A stretch of DNA of 38,322 nucleotides. Origin: Candidatus Bathyarchaeota archaeon. GTDB taxonomy: Archaea > Thermoproteota > Bathyarchaeia > Bathyarchaeales > Bathycorpusculaceae. Positions 16,536 to 24,522 of this stretch are shown here, piece after piece. The position numbers and the translations under genes were made by a program. The notes below the pieces were generated by a model, which was not told the DNA's origin, searched no databases, and was given only the letters and a program-made list of their open reading frames with translations. The first letter of the stretch is position 1. Each line of letters opens with the position of its first letter. The DNA is taken from contig JADGNF010000002.1 in the NCBI GenBank assembly GCA_017883615.1, positions 1-38,322 on the forward strand, in the 5' to 3' direction.

Positions 16536-16844
16536 TTAGACTTTGTCGTAAGTTTCCAGCGTATTTGCCAACGCGGTGTTTATGCCCTTCAAACCAACGA
16601 CTGTTAGGGTTAGGAGGACGGTTTCTCGGATTTCCTCGCGAGTGGCACCCAACTTCTTCGCAAACGGAACATGGGCCAACGCAGCACCAACGTCGCCTGT
16701 CACTATCTTCATTGCAATGTATATCAGATGTTTAGTCTTCGAATCCAGCGCTGAAGGCTTTGCTATTGCCTCGATTAGTTTGTTGAAAGCTACGGCAACT
16801 TCGGGGGATTCTTCTTGGAAGAGTTGATAACCAGATTTATTCAA
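16536..16844 (-). CDS. Carboxymuconolactone decarboxylase (CMD/AhpD) family protein without the CxxC
   Basis: A 102-residue all-helical CMD-like protein: FNKLIEAIAKPSALDSKTKHLIYIAMKIV, then a segment ALAHVPFAKKLGATREEIRETVLL that corresponds to the CxxCHxxxAxxxGAT motif of AhpD. Here only the His and the GAT turn are kept; both redox cysteines are missing (VTGDVGAALAH). It is therefore unlikely to be a peroxidase of the AhpD type. The start is TTG 16844. Function is unknown; a non-redox CMD paralogue is the best description. Confidence 0.8.
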   Translation of the reverse strand: MNKSGYQLFQEESPEVAVAFNKLIEAIAKPSALDSKTKHLIYIAMKIVTGDVGAALAHVPFAKKLGATREEIRETVLLTLTVVGLKGINTALANTLETYDKV

Positions 16845-16899
16845 ATCGACACCAAACCTCTTTTGGAAATGTAATAAATATCTTTTGCTGAAAAACCGT

Positions 16900-17556
16900 T
16901 TAGTTCAAATTTTCTGATGTTTTCCTGCCAGGCGGAGGCTTTTGTGATTTACTCCACAACTCGATAAACATAGAGTAAGCAAACACGATTAACCAAAATA
17001 GGCTTGGAGGCACCAGCAGCGTTGGAAGAACTGATTCGAATCCGCCCGGGGAAAGCAGTGGACCCAGAACTGCACCGAACCCGATGAATAAAAGGAGATT
17101 GTGGTTCTTAGGGCGGAAAAGCTTCTGCAAATCGCCTGCCTTAAACATGATTGCTGTGGCAATTGCGAACAAGACGAGTTCAGCTATGACATCTGCTAAG
17201 CCTCCAATCGGCATCCAATAGTTGCCGAACCATTTTTGAGAAATCGGCCAAAACAACCCAACGCCTCCTGTGAAGAAGTCGCCTATTAGAGAATGGGAAA
17301 GTAAAACGGCGTAATATGGAATTGCTTGTCTTCCGTAAGCAATTAAGAAGGGAATTAGAACTACGGTGAATGTGATCAGTGAGTGGGTGAGTCCGCGGTG
17401 CATAAACACCGTCGGGTTCCAAATTTCTAGAAGCAGGTCGATGTCCGGGATGACTGAAAGAACAATCACCAAAGGCAGATTTATTCTTGTTTTTAGCGCC
17501 TTAGACGAGCCTTTACCTGCTAGGTATCCGAGAGCAAAGTGACCGATAGCAAACAT
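16900..17556 (-). CDS. DUF457 membrane-bound metal-dependent hydrolase
   Basis: A 218-residue polytopic protein of the YdjM/DUF457 group. Conserved metal-binding features are in order: His6 in GHFALGY, the DID motif in VIPDIDLLL, HRGLTHS and SHSLIGDFF. About five hydrophobic helices follow. The tail after residue 200 is basic and short. The family is annotated as putative hydrolases, sometimes linked to membrane lipid or DNA-damage functions, but the reaction is not known. Starts at ATG 17556. No operon partner is evident. Confidence 0.87.
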   Translation of the reverse strand: MFAIGHFALGYLAGKGSSKALKTRINLPLVIVLSVIPDIDLLLEIWNPTVFMHRGLTHSLITFTVVLIPFLIAYGRQAIPYYAVLLSHSLIGDFFTGGVGLFWPISQKWFGNYWMPIGGLADVIAELVLFAIATAIMFKAGDLQKLFRPKNHNLLLFIGFGAVLGPLLSPGGFESVLPTLLVPPSLFWLIVFAYSMFIELWSKSQKPPPGRKTSENLN

Positions 17557-17771
17557 AAAGCTTCACGAGGGATTACATCGGAAATGGATAAACGACTAAT
17601 TAAACTCAACCAACACAGATTCCGAAAAACGAAGGGTTTGGTAACGCAACTCACATTAGATTTAGGCCAAAAGTGATCTACTTTCATGGCGGGTAGGAAA
17701 CAATTTAGTTGAATAAGACTTTTATGTTTCCTTCAAGTCCATCATACATTGAGGTTTAGGAGTGTGGAAAG

Positions 17772-18089
17772 TTGGTTTACTGTACGAAGTGTGGAGCACC
17801 CTTAAAAGAAGGCGACAGATTCTGCCCCATCTGCGGTGCACCCGTAGCAAAGGTTATTCGTGAAGAATTTACTGTTTCAGGTAGCAATCTGGTGGATCGA
17901 GTTCGAGATCTTCTGCATGAAGGCAACGTAACGCGGGTTATTGTAAAAGATGAGAAAGGCAGCACTCTTCTGGAGATTCCTGCGACCGTTGGCGTTATAG
18001 GAACGGTTATTGCGCCTTGGTTGGCGGCACTTGGGGTTATTGCTGCTTTGGCGACGAAATGCACGATAGTTGTGGAAAGAAGAGAATAA
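17772..18089 (+). CDS. Zinc-ribbon protein with DUF4342 domain
   Basis: 105 residues. An N-terminal zinc ribbon (YCTKCGAPLKEGDRFCPICGAP, four cysteines) is fused to a DUF4342 domain: EEFTVSGSNLVDRVRDLLHEGNVTRVIVKDEKGSTLLEIPATVGVIG, then a Gly/Ala-rich hydrophobic stretch. DUF4342 proteins are small and widespread, and their role is not established. The start is TTG 17772, chosen because AGGAG lies 9 bases upstream. It ends 8 bases from the end of the convergent small membrane protein gene. Confidence 0.87.
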   Translation: MVYCTKCGAPLKEGDRFCPICGAPVAKVIREEFTVSGSNLVDRVRDLLHEGNVTRVIVKDEKGSTLLEIPATVGVIGTVIAPWLAALGVIAALATKCTIVVERRE

Positions 18090-18097
18090 GAAAGGTT

Positions 18098-18301
18098 TTA
18101 TTCTGGCGGTTTAACGACTATTAGAAATACGCCGCCCAGCAAAACCACAACACCCAAAAAAGCAAACAAGCCGGTGAATACGTTTAACGTGTCGGTGCTT
18201 GTGGCTGTGAAGTAAAACATTAAGATACTAACTATAATGAGGATTATGCCAACGAGTTTTTCTGTCAGAGAGATCCAGAATGATGATCCTTCTTCGCTCA
18301 C
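18098..18301 (-). CDS. Small two-helix membrane protein (67 aa)
   Basis: 67 residues with two clear membrane segments (about 15-33 and 40-62) joined by a short polar turn (TATSTDTLN). The N-terminus is polar and the C-terminus is KPPE. GTG 18301 follows GGACGG. No family is recognised. It is convergent with the DUF4342 gene, so a shared terminator region of 8 bases separates them. Confidence 0.7.
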   Translation of the reverse strand: MSEEGSSFWISLTEKLVGIILIIVSILMFYFTATSTDTLNVFTGLFAFLGVVVLLGGVFLIVVKPPE

Positions 18302-18607
18302 TTCAATCCGTCCTTTAAACTTTATTGCATTGCTACATTAAGCGACAGACTATTTTAAATTTCTCGTGCCATAGCCTTCGAAGGCTGTTTTCGGACTGTC
18401 CACCGGGATCCAAAACGGGTTTTTTGGTTGTTGGAATTGTGACGTGTTCATAGACAATTATATTCGCTGCAGATAATTTTCTGGCTGGCGAATAGTTTAA
18501 TGAATCAGAATATCCCCGATTTCTACAGCATCTAATACAAAGCATATATGCTCCGGAAACAAAAAGTATTTTCAAGCAAACCTTGGGTTTACGGAGAACC
18601 AAAAAAT
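18302..18607. other. Spacer upstream of the methyltransferase
   Basis: About 300 bases without a supported gene. It contains a palindromic TATA-like AGCATATATGCT at 18541-18552, which would serve the methyltransferase, and otherwise A/T-rich sequence. The minus-strand open frame over 18333-18689 overlaps the methyltransferase start and shows no domain. Confidence 0.5.
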
Positions 18608-19174
18608 ATGTCTCATAAAGGTGAAGCTTATTCAGCATCGGGCGCAATTTTCTTAGATAACCCAATAAGAAGGCTAATTCAGCCTCCATCTGAACTTATA
18701 GACAAACTTGGGATCGCCCCAAGCGATGTAGCCGTAGACTTCGGTTGCGGACCAGGATTCTTCACGACAGAATTGGCGAAAAGGACCAAAAAGGTGTTTG
18801 CTGTCGACATCTCATCTGAGATGCTCCTGAAAGTGAAGAATAAAGTTACCAAAGCCAAAGTAGCCAATGTGCAGTTTTTGCAGAGTGACGGAAAAAACCT
18901 TCAGCTAGAAGACAACTCAGTTGACCTGATTCTCCTCGTAACCGTTTACCACGAAGTGGGAGATAACGAAGCTGTCCTAAAAGAGTTCCATAGAATTCTG
19001 AAGCCAACGGGTAAATTGGCAATTGTTGAAGTCATCAAAAAAGGCGCCTTGCCCAGTGCGCCAGTGCAAATCCCGGAGGTTCTAAAAGCGGAAATTGAGA
19101 CTGAGGACTTTGAGCTTCAACAGATGCGGCCATACAAGAGTTATGGCATCTTCCTATTCTCCAAGAAAGCCTAA
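18608..19174 (+). CDS. Class I SAM-dependent methyltransferase
   Basis: About 188 residues. Motif I is VDFGCGPGFFT, with VFAVDISSEML as the acidic end of beta 2. Then come FLQSDGKNLQLEDNSVDLILL (motif post-I and beta 4), VYHEV, and EFHRILKPTGKLAIVEV, the Methyltransf_11/UbiE-like pattern. ATG 18608 is chosen over ATG 18548 because the latter lies inside the TATA element at 18541 and would precede the transcription start; GGAG sits 12 bases before 18608. The substrate is unknown. The C-terminal domain is short, so a small-molecule substrate is more likely than RNA, but that is a guess. Confidence 0.85.
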   Translation: MSHKGEAYSASGAIFLDNPIRRLIQPPSELIDKLGIAPSDVAVDFGCGPGFFTTELAKRTKKVFAVDISSEMLLKVKNKVTKAKVANVQFLQSDGKNLQLEDNSVDLILLVTVYHEVGDNEAVLKEFHRILKPTGKLAIVEVIKKGALPSAPVQIPEVLKAEIETEDFELQQMRPYKSYGIFLFSKKA

Positions 19175-19181
19175 CGATAGA

Positions 19182-20285
19182 TTAGCTACTTTTTGGTTTG
19201 CCTTCCAACTTGTTAGGCAAATACTCGTCAACGATGTAAGTTAAGCCGTATCTGCTGAAAGCTTCCTGTTCTGCCTTCTTCTTGATTTTCAGGAACATCT
19301 TGATTTCCCGCTGCCACAGAGGGTCGTTTTGGTAGCGTGGATCTTTTGCCAACTCGTATAGTCGCTTAATGTCCACCTCGTCAAGCGGGTCTGTGGGAAG
19401 CTTATATTCAACGATGTCGCTAGCCCAAACTCCACTCCAAACTGCGTCGGGTGTATTTAGGTCACGCAAGTGCGCTGCGTTTGCTGAACCTGAAATAATG
19501 ACTTGAGCAATGTGCATACCCCAAGGATCGCCATCAGTGAAAATGTAAACGGGCAAGTTCAATTCCTTCTGGAGTCTGCGTATGAAGCTTCGGGTTTGTC
19601 TTGGCGCCTGACCCCCGCAACTGATTAGGAGGGCGTTGTGTTTGTTGTGAACGTTTTCTTCAATGAATCTGGTGAAGAGAGCGCCTTTCTCGATGGCAAT
19701 GACTTTATTTGCTTTCGTGTTTATGAATTCGGAAGTAGTCAATGCGGGACCAATTAGAACGCCGTCTGGGTGGCTTGTTAAGTTTAGCTGTTTGCCTTCG
19801 TAGCCGGGTACGGTGTAGCCGATGGTTAAGTCTCCAAAGATGGCGCTACGTTCTTCGGGGAAGATGTGAAAATCCTCACGGGAAAAGCCAGTAACAGTTT
19901 CGAGATCGGTGATGATGTTGTTGGATTCTTGCTGGTCAGTAAAAGTCATCTCGTACGCCTGCGCAGAGTAGTACACGTCTCTGAGCGTTGAGGTCTTCTT
20001 CTTGGTTGTAAGCTCGTTGCTGAACATGGCAGCCCAAGCTAACTGGGTAAAGGGCTTTACGTGGCGAATGTTTCTGGCACTTCGACTGACCACTCTTTCG
20101 CCTAAAATGTACTGACGGGTGACTGGGTCGTAGTTGATGTTTTCGGTGCTGCGGCTAGGCATGTTAATCGTGGGGAAAACACCTTGGTCTAGCTGGTCGT
20201 AAATGTCCGTGCCTAATTTCTTTAAGCTGTTCACAACTTCCTGTTGCCGTTCCGCTACGCTGCTTTTACTCTTCTTCTGCACCAT
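19182..20285 (-). CDS. top6A: DNA topoisomerase VI subunit A
   Basis: DNA-cleaving subunit of the type IIB topoisomerase, the Spo11 relative. The winged-helix domain carries RDVYY; the second Tyr (residue 106 from the ATG used here) is the expected catalytic residue. The Toprim domain follows with Glu in VIAIEKGALF and the Asp pair in FTDGDPWG. About 367 residues, usual for the family. ATG 20285 is chosen; a GTG four codons upstream is also in frame. It overlaps the end of top6B by 20 bases, so the two subunits are made from one transcript. Confidence 0.97.
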   Translation of the reverse strand: MVQKKSKSSVAERQQEVVNSLKKLGTDIYDQLDQGVFPTINMPSRSTENINYDPVTRQYILGERVVSRSARNIRHVKPFTQLAWAAMFSNELTTKKKTSTLRDVYYSAQAYEMTFTDQQESNNIITDLETVTGFSREDFHIFPEERSAIFGDLTIGYTVPGYEGKQLNLTSHPDGVLIGPALTTSEFINTKANKVIAIEKGALFTRFIEENVHNKHNALLISCGGQAPRQTRSFIRRLQKELNLPVYIFTDGDPWGMHIAQVIISGSANAAHLRDLNTPDAVWSGVWASDIVEYKLPTDPLDEVDIKRLYELAKDPRYQNDPLWQREIKMFLKIKKKAEQEAFSRYGLTYIVDEYLPNKLEGKPKSS

Positions 20286-21792
20286 ACTTTTGCACACTCT
20301 TCAATAACTTTTCAATGTCGGGAATCCTCTCTCGCTGAGCCAAAATAGCTGCAAACTGGGCAATACGCGGCAAATACTTTGAGAAGATGCTGATGCGTTT
20401 CTTTTCGCGGTCCACATGTTCTTGGCGAGTCAGAAAATGGCCTAGCTGACGCGCAACTTCGCGTAGTTCGTTTGCAATTTCGCGTCGAATCTCAGCCCTA
20501 TCAGCAAGGAACTCTTTGCCCACGGTCTTGTATGGAACTTTAGTGCTGCACAAGTGCACGACAATAGCGATAGGCATATCGGGCGAAACTTTGTAGCGAC
20601 GCCAGTTCATGCTACCTATAACTCGGAAAGAAACATCACTTGCCTCATCGTAAAGCAAGGGAATACGGTTAGCAAATCGGTAAATAACAAAGCTGCCTGT
20701 TTTTGGCACGCCACCTCCATAAGCAATGCCCATTTCCACGATGAAAGGGTGACCACCATAAGTGGATGGTTTACGTTGATGAACCACGAGGTATTCGGGG
20801 TTCAGTTCCTTTGTAATGCCTGCTCGAAGCAGCTCTTCACCCAAAGGGGAAAGGCAGCTGGCATCGGGCGGAAGGAAATCCTTGAATTTCTTCAGGTTCT
20901 GAGTTAACTTGACGATTTCTTCGTGTGCCAGCTTCTTGGGGTTTTTGGATGGAGTTAAACCGCTGAATTCAAGGAATTTTTGTGCCGTGATTTCTCCGAC
21001 GCGGTGGAAATGGCGTCTCAGAAAATCAGTCATGTTCGTACATTCAGTTATTGCAATTAGTCGCTGCAGGAGTTCTACGTCTACGCCATATGGATGAGGG
21101 AGGGTTTCTTTTGGGGGTTCAGGCATTATTGTGGTGACTCGAGTAAACTTGTAAAGTCTTCCCTTTGGGTCCACGAAAGTGAGGTTTGCGTAGGGATTAA
21201 CCATAGCTGTTTGCTTGAAGTATTCCAGAATCTTGGGCATGGCGCGCAGGTAGTCGCCCTCCAGCGAGAACTCCACAATTGTTCCGCGCCAGCCGTCTTT
21301 GTTAATTAGAACTTTGCGGTCGATGATTATGGGTCGGTTACGCTGGATATCAATCATTAACTTGAACTGGTAAATCTTGTTAGTGTCCCCAGTGCTTGAT
21401 GTTATAGTGGCTGCCTGGTGGGTTGTAACCTGCCCATATAGCAGAGACATTTTGCCACCAAGACCGAACGTTCCCCGGGTCTGTTTGAGTTTGTATTTGG
21501 ACCCGTAGAGGATTTGCCCAAAAGCGGAGGGAATGAACCTTGGGGGAATACCGCATCCATTGTCTTCCACGTGAAGTTTGTAGATTTGGGTGTCCTTAGT
21601 TGCTTCTGACTCGAAGCTTAGACGGATAAAAATCTCAGGAGGAATTTTTTGGCTTTCCGCTGCATCGAGACTGTTTTCAACGATCTCGCGGATGGCAACA
21701 AAGATTGCTCGGCTGGGATTCGTGAAGCCCGCGATATCGCGGTTCCTGTAGAAGAAGTCTGATGCCGAAATCTCTTCGAATGTTTGTGCCAC
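20266..21792 (-). CDS. top6B: DNA topoisomerase VI subunit B
   Basis: ATPase subunit of Topo VI; it dimerises on ATP binding and drives strand passage. 508 residues: a GHKL ATPase (N-box EIVENSLDAAE, G1 DNGCGIP, G2 GTFGLGGKM), a helix-two-turn-helix segment (around ITAQKFLEFSGLTPSKNPKKL), and a transducer domain with the conserved GGGVPKTGSF-like and FANRIPLLYD segments. Starts at GTG 21792, with GGAG 9 bases upstream. A TATA-like TTAAATTATAGG lies near 21847-21860. Confidence 0.97.
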   Translation of the reverse strand: MAQTFEEISASDFFYRNRDIAGFTNPSRAIFVAIREIVENSLDAAESQKIPPEIFIRLSFESEATKDTQIYKLHVEDNGCGIPPRFIPSAFGQILYGSKYKLKQTRGTFGLGGKMSLLYGQVTTHQAATITSSTGDTNKIYQFKLMIDIQRNRPIIIDRKVLINKDGWRGTIVEFSLEGDYLRAMPKILEYFKQTAMVNPYANLTFVDPKGRLYKFTRVTTIMPEPPKETLPHPYGVDVELLQRLIAITECTNMTDFLRRHFHRVGEITAQKFLEFSGLTPSKNPKKLAHEEIVKLTQNLKKFKDFLPPDASCLSPLGEELLRAGITKELNPEYLVVHQRKPSTYGGHPFIVEMGIAYGGGVPKTGSFVIYRFANRIPLLYDEASDVSFRVIGSMNWRRYKVSPDMPIAIVVHLCSTKVPYKTVGKEFLADRAEIRREIANELREVARQLGHFLTRQEHVDREKKRISIFSKYLPRIAQFAAILAQRERIPDIEKLLKSVQKYGAEEE

Positions 21793-21985
21793 CCTAGCTC
21801 CACCAGTCTAGTCCTTTCTGCAGTTGTTTTTCTTACAATGTGTAGTGCCTATAATTTAAGTTACCTACACGTTTAAAGCAAAAATCGCCCTTTTTCTTAC
21901 GAGCAGACTCCAAAACGTTACGAAAATATGCACTATTAGAGTTCCAAAAATAAGGGGACAGCACGCTGCTTTTGCCATAATAGGC

Positions 21986-23827
21986 TCATTTTGGAGCTAC
22001 TTTTTGGGGCTTAGCAGCTACTGGTGGAGGCGATTCGGTTTGTGGGCGCACTCGGGTGTAGTAATATTCACCCAGGTCTTTTTGCATAACGTCGAGTCGT
22101 GACCCTTCTTTGTTGACTCGGGGTCTGCGAGTGACTGAGTCCCTGCGGAAAGTAACATCCATCTCTTTAAGGAACAGGTTCATGCCTTTGCGAAGGGTTG
22201 TCGGCGGGTTGGCTGTTCCTTGGACACCTGGTTCGCCGCTGAAAACCATCAGCCGATCTGCGATGAAATCCTGAGTAACCACATCGTGTTCTACAACGAA
22301 GGCGGGAATGCTGTGAGCTTCTACTACGCGGCGCAGAGCTTTAGCCATGTTTAGACGTTCCTCAACGTCTAAGTACGCGCTGGGTTCGTCAAGCAGAAAC
22401 AAGTCAGCTTTGCGGCTCAACGCAGCGGCTATGGCGACTTTCTGCAGTTCGCCCCCGCTGAGTTCCATAATATTATGGTCGAGCAGAGGTTCTACATGCA
22501 TGGGTTGAAGGATTTCCGTTTTGTACCAACTACTCGTATAATTCTCTTTGGCAACATTCATCAGCAGTTCCATAACAGTGCCGGTATAATCTGCGGCGAT
22601 GTATTGGGGTTTGTAGCTGACGGTTAATTCTCCGAACTTTTGTTTGTCGTCTGATTCTTCTAGACCGGCAAGGATTTTGACAAATGTAGTTTTGCCGATA
22701 CCATTTGGGCCTAGGATGCCAATGATTTCGCCGCGTCGGATTTCTCCGGGTTGGGCTGTGAGTCTGAACCCTTGGAATGTTTTTTCTACGGTTCCCCATT
22801 TGAGCAACACGTCGGCGGGTTCTGTGGTTGGAGCTGCTGGGGGTTTTTCGTGGAAGATTATGGATTCTTTGCGGAACATGATGTTTTCGTCGGGGATGTA
22901 TCCTTGGAGATAGATGTTGATTCCTGTTCGGACGCCGTGGACGTGGCTGACAACACCATAGACGCTTGGTTCCCCGTAGAACACGCAGATCTGGTCGGAG
23001 AGGTAGTCGATTATTGCAAGGTCGTGTTCGGCGACTACGACGGTTTTCTGTAGTTCTTTGAGGCCACGGATGGTTTTTGCCACCTGCAAACGTTGTTTCA
23101 CGTCCAAGTAGCTCGAAGGCTCATCGAACAGGTAAACGTCTGCTTCGCGGCACAACGCTGCCGTTACGGCGACCCGTTGCAGTTCGCCTCCGCTGAGAAT
23201 ATCTAGATTGCGGTCCCAGATTTTCTTAAGTTCCAGTTCCTCGGATAGTTTGTCGAGGACTTTGCGCTGGTCCACTTTTTCCAATATTTCGCTCACTTTG
23301 CCGTGGATGGCTTTGGGGATGCGGTCCACATACTGGGGTTTGTGGCTAACTTTCAAGTTGCCTACGCTCATCTTCTGGAAGTACTCCTGCAAAGAAGAGC
23401 CACGGTAAAACTGGATAATCGCATCCCATTCAGGCGGATTTTGGAAGTTGCCTAGGTTAGGTTTGATTTCGCCTGAGAACACTTTTAGGGTGGTGCTTTT
23501 GCCTATCCCGTTCTGACCAAGAAGCCCAAGTACGGTCCCTGGCGCAGGCATGGGTAGTCGGAAAAGTTTGAAGGAGTTTTCGCCGAAACGGTGGCTGCAA
23601 TCCTTTTCCAGCTCATCTGGCAGGTTGACGATGCTGATAGCTTTGAAAGGGCATTTTTTGACGCATATACCACAGCCGCTACACAGTTTTTCAGATATAA
23701 CGATTTTGTTTTCTTCGAATCGGATGGCTTCTATTCGGCTGCGAACCATGGGGCAGAATTTTATGCACATCTGGTTGCATTTTTTGGGTTTGCATTTGTC
23801 GTGGTTCATTACGGCGATGCGGGTCAT
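21986..23827 (-). CDS. abcE1: ABCE1/Rli1 ribosome-recycling ATPase
   Basis: Splits ribosomes after termination. 613 residues. The N-terminal iron-sulfur domain has two ferredoxin-type clusters (CKPKKCNQMCIKFCP and CSGCGICVKKCP). Two ABC domains follow: Walker A GQNGIGKST and GPNGIGKTT, and signatures LSGGELQRVAV and LSGGELQKVAI. The last 20 residues are a Pro/Lys tail. ATG 23827 is preceded by a TATA element at 23860, giving a leader of about 10 bases. Confidence 0.97.
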   Translation of the reverse strand: MTRIAVMNHDKCKPKKCNQMCIKFCPMVRSRIEAIRFEENKIVISEKLCSGCGICVKKCPFKAISIVNLPDELEKDCSHRFGENSFKLFRLPMPAPGTVLGLLGQNGIGKSTTLKVFSGEIKPNLGNFQNPPEWDAIIQFYRGSSLQEYFQKMSVGNLKVSHKPQYVDRIPKAIHGKVSEILEKVDQRKVLDKLSEELELKKIWDRNLDILSGGELQRVAVTAALCREADVYLFDEPSSYLDVKQRLQVAKTIRGLKELQKTVVVAEHDLAIIDYLSDQICVFYGEPSVYGVVSHVHGVRTGINIYLQGYIPDENIMFRKESIIFHEKPPAAPTTEPADVLLKWGTVEKTFQGFRLTAQPGEIRRGEIIGILGPNGIGKTTFVKILAGLEESDDKQKFGELTVSYKPQYIAADYTGTVMELLMNVAKENYTSSWYKTEILQPMHVEPLLDHNIMELSGGELQKVAIAAALSRKADLFLLDEPSAYLDVEERLNMAKALRRVVEAHSIPAFVVEHDVVTQDFIADRLMVFSGEPGVQGTANPPTTLRKGMNLFLKEMDVTFRRDSVTRRPRVNKEGSRLDVMQKDLGEYYYTRVRPQTESPPPVAAKPQKVAPK

Positions 23828-23859
23828 GGGTCTTCGCGGATATGAAAGGAAAACGGGGG

Positions 23860-23868
23860 TTATAAATC
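23860..23868 (-). promoter_or_regulatory. TATA box of abcE1
   Basis: Minus strand GATTTATAA about 35 bases before ATG 23827. It implies that abcE1 is transcribed separately from the acidic micro-ORF upstream. Confidence 0.5.
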
Positions 23869-23946
23869 ATAACCTGCAAAACAGAGAAGAATTTTTGGCC
23901 AAAGAGAAGTATAAGAAAATCAATAAAGAAAGACGTTAAGGCACTG

Positions 23947-23960
23947 AACCCACGCGGGTT
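23947..23960 (-). terminator. Hairpin directly after the acidic micro-ORF
   Basis: AACCC-GCGT-GGGTT forms a 5-bp stem and 4-base loop on the minus strand, touching the stop codon. T-rich sequence follows within about 20 bases. It could be a terminator or a 3' stabilising hairpin. Confidence 0.45.
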
Positions 23961-24031
23961 TACCATTCTTCTTCTTCCCACTCTTCTTCTTCGCCTTCTT
24001 CCCATTCTTCATCTTCTTCAATAAACACCAT
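23960..24031 (-). CDS. 23-residue Glu/Trp-rich micro-protein
   Basis: ATG 24031 is preceded by GAGGTGA with a 6-base gap, one of the best Shine-Dalgarno sequences in the window. The product begins MVFIEEDEEWEEG and is otherwise only Glu with Trp10, Trp18 and a C-terminal Trp23. A 5-bp hairpin follows the stop codon, and a TATA-like GTTTAAAC lies about 50 bases upstream. Short size alone would be weak, but the ribosome-binding site, promoter and hairpin together support a real gene. It resembles acidic tails that mimic nucleic acid or bind OB-fold or ribosomal proteins. No family is recognised, and function is unknown. Confidence 0.55.
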   Translation of the reverse strand: MVFIEEDEEWEEGEEEEWEEEEW

Positions 24032-24037
24032 GTTTTT

Positions 24038-24044
24038 TCACCTC
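24038..24044 (-). promoter_or_regulatory. Shine-Dalgarno of the acidic micro-ORF
   Basis: Minus strand GAGGTGA, 6 bases before ATG 24031. It fits the anti-Shine-Dalgarno end of archaeal 16S rRNA well and is the main reason to accept the start. Confidence 0.6.
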
Positions 24045-24096
24045 ACAAATAGACTGGTAAAAGACACCTCGCCTCGGAGCGGTTTAAACATTCGCA

Positions 24097-24112
24097 TACG
24101 TCAACTGACGTA
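24097..24112. promoter_or_regulatory. Inverted repeat TACGTCA-AC-TGACGTA
   Basis: A 7-bp perfect inverted repeat with a 2-base centre, just upstream of the TATA-like element that would serve the acidic micro-ORF. The position suits an operator for a dimeric regulator. A second hairpin CCTCTC-CGT-GAGAGG lies at 24124-24138. Confidence 0.4.
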
Positions 24113-24222
24113 GTTCAGAACCATCCTCTCCGTGAGAGGCAGGGGTTTATGCACCAGTTTTTCTCCAAAACGTCAATCACTTCAATCAAAATGGATAAAT
24201 CTTGTGCGCCTCAACCCTTCTA

Positions 24223-24297
24223 ATGGGAATGATGAGAGGCGACGGCTCGGAGCCCCGATAGGGGCAATGAAAACAAGCCAAACCAACACTGACCCAA
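24223..24297 (+). ncRNA. Candidate box C/D small RNA
   Basis: Box C ATGATGA (24229-24235) and box D CTGA (24289-24292) are flanked by a pairing terminal stem (TGGG/CCCA), and a TATA-like GATAAATC lies at 24193-24200, about 25-30 bases before the start. Internal boxes are weak: CCGA as D' and AATGAAAA as C'. Length of about 75 is slightly long. Guide-target pairing was not tested, so this is only a candidate. Confidence 0.35.
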
Positions 24298-24522
24298 CTA
24301 AGTTCACAACTCAGAAACCGCTGCGCCGTTTTTGGTTTCGCCTTAATATAAGGGAGGGGGTAGGTCTTGCACCAACTAACCCCAAGGCCTTGGTTGGCCT
24401 ATCGTTCTCTGAGAAACTGAACCTACAAATAGAGAGGGGTAGACGCGGTAGAGCAATAGAAAGAAAGAGGGAACAAACAGAAATAAACAGCGGCGCCACA
24501 CACCTAATGGAGATCCTAAAAA

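Larger units (their letters stand above)
24060..24522. other. Hairpin-rich spacer before the THUMP gene
   Basis: A stretch of about 460 bases with repeated short inverted repeats: 24097-24112, 24124-24138, GGCT-CGG-AGCC (24244-24254), CCCC-GATA-GGGG (24253-24264), and the palindrome CCAAGGCCTTGG (24381-24392). A TATA element (TTAATATAAG, 24343) lies 175 bases before the THUMP gene. One long plus-strand frame over 24132-24539 has no domain and is not accepted. A structured RNA is possible. Confidence 0.4.

Noticed and set aside
18548-18607. Upstream ATG as start of the methyltransferase
   Set aside because: It lies within the TATA-like element, so it would precede the transcript start; the extra 20 residues do not resemble the family.
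24060-24522. RNase P RNA or SRP RNA in the hairpin-rich spacer
   Set aside because: The conserved core sequences of either RNA could not be found.
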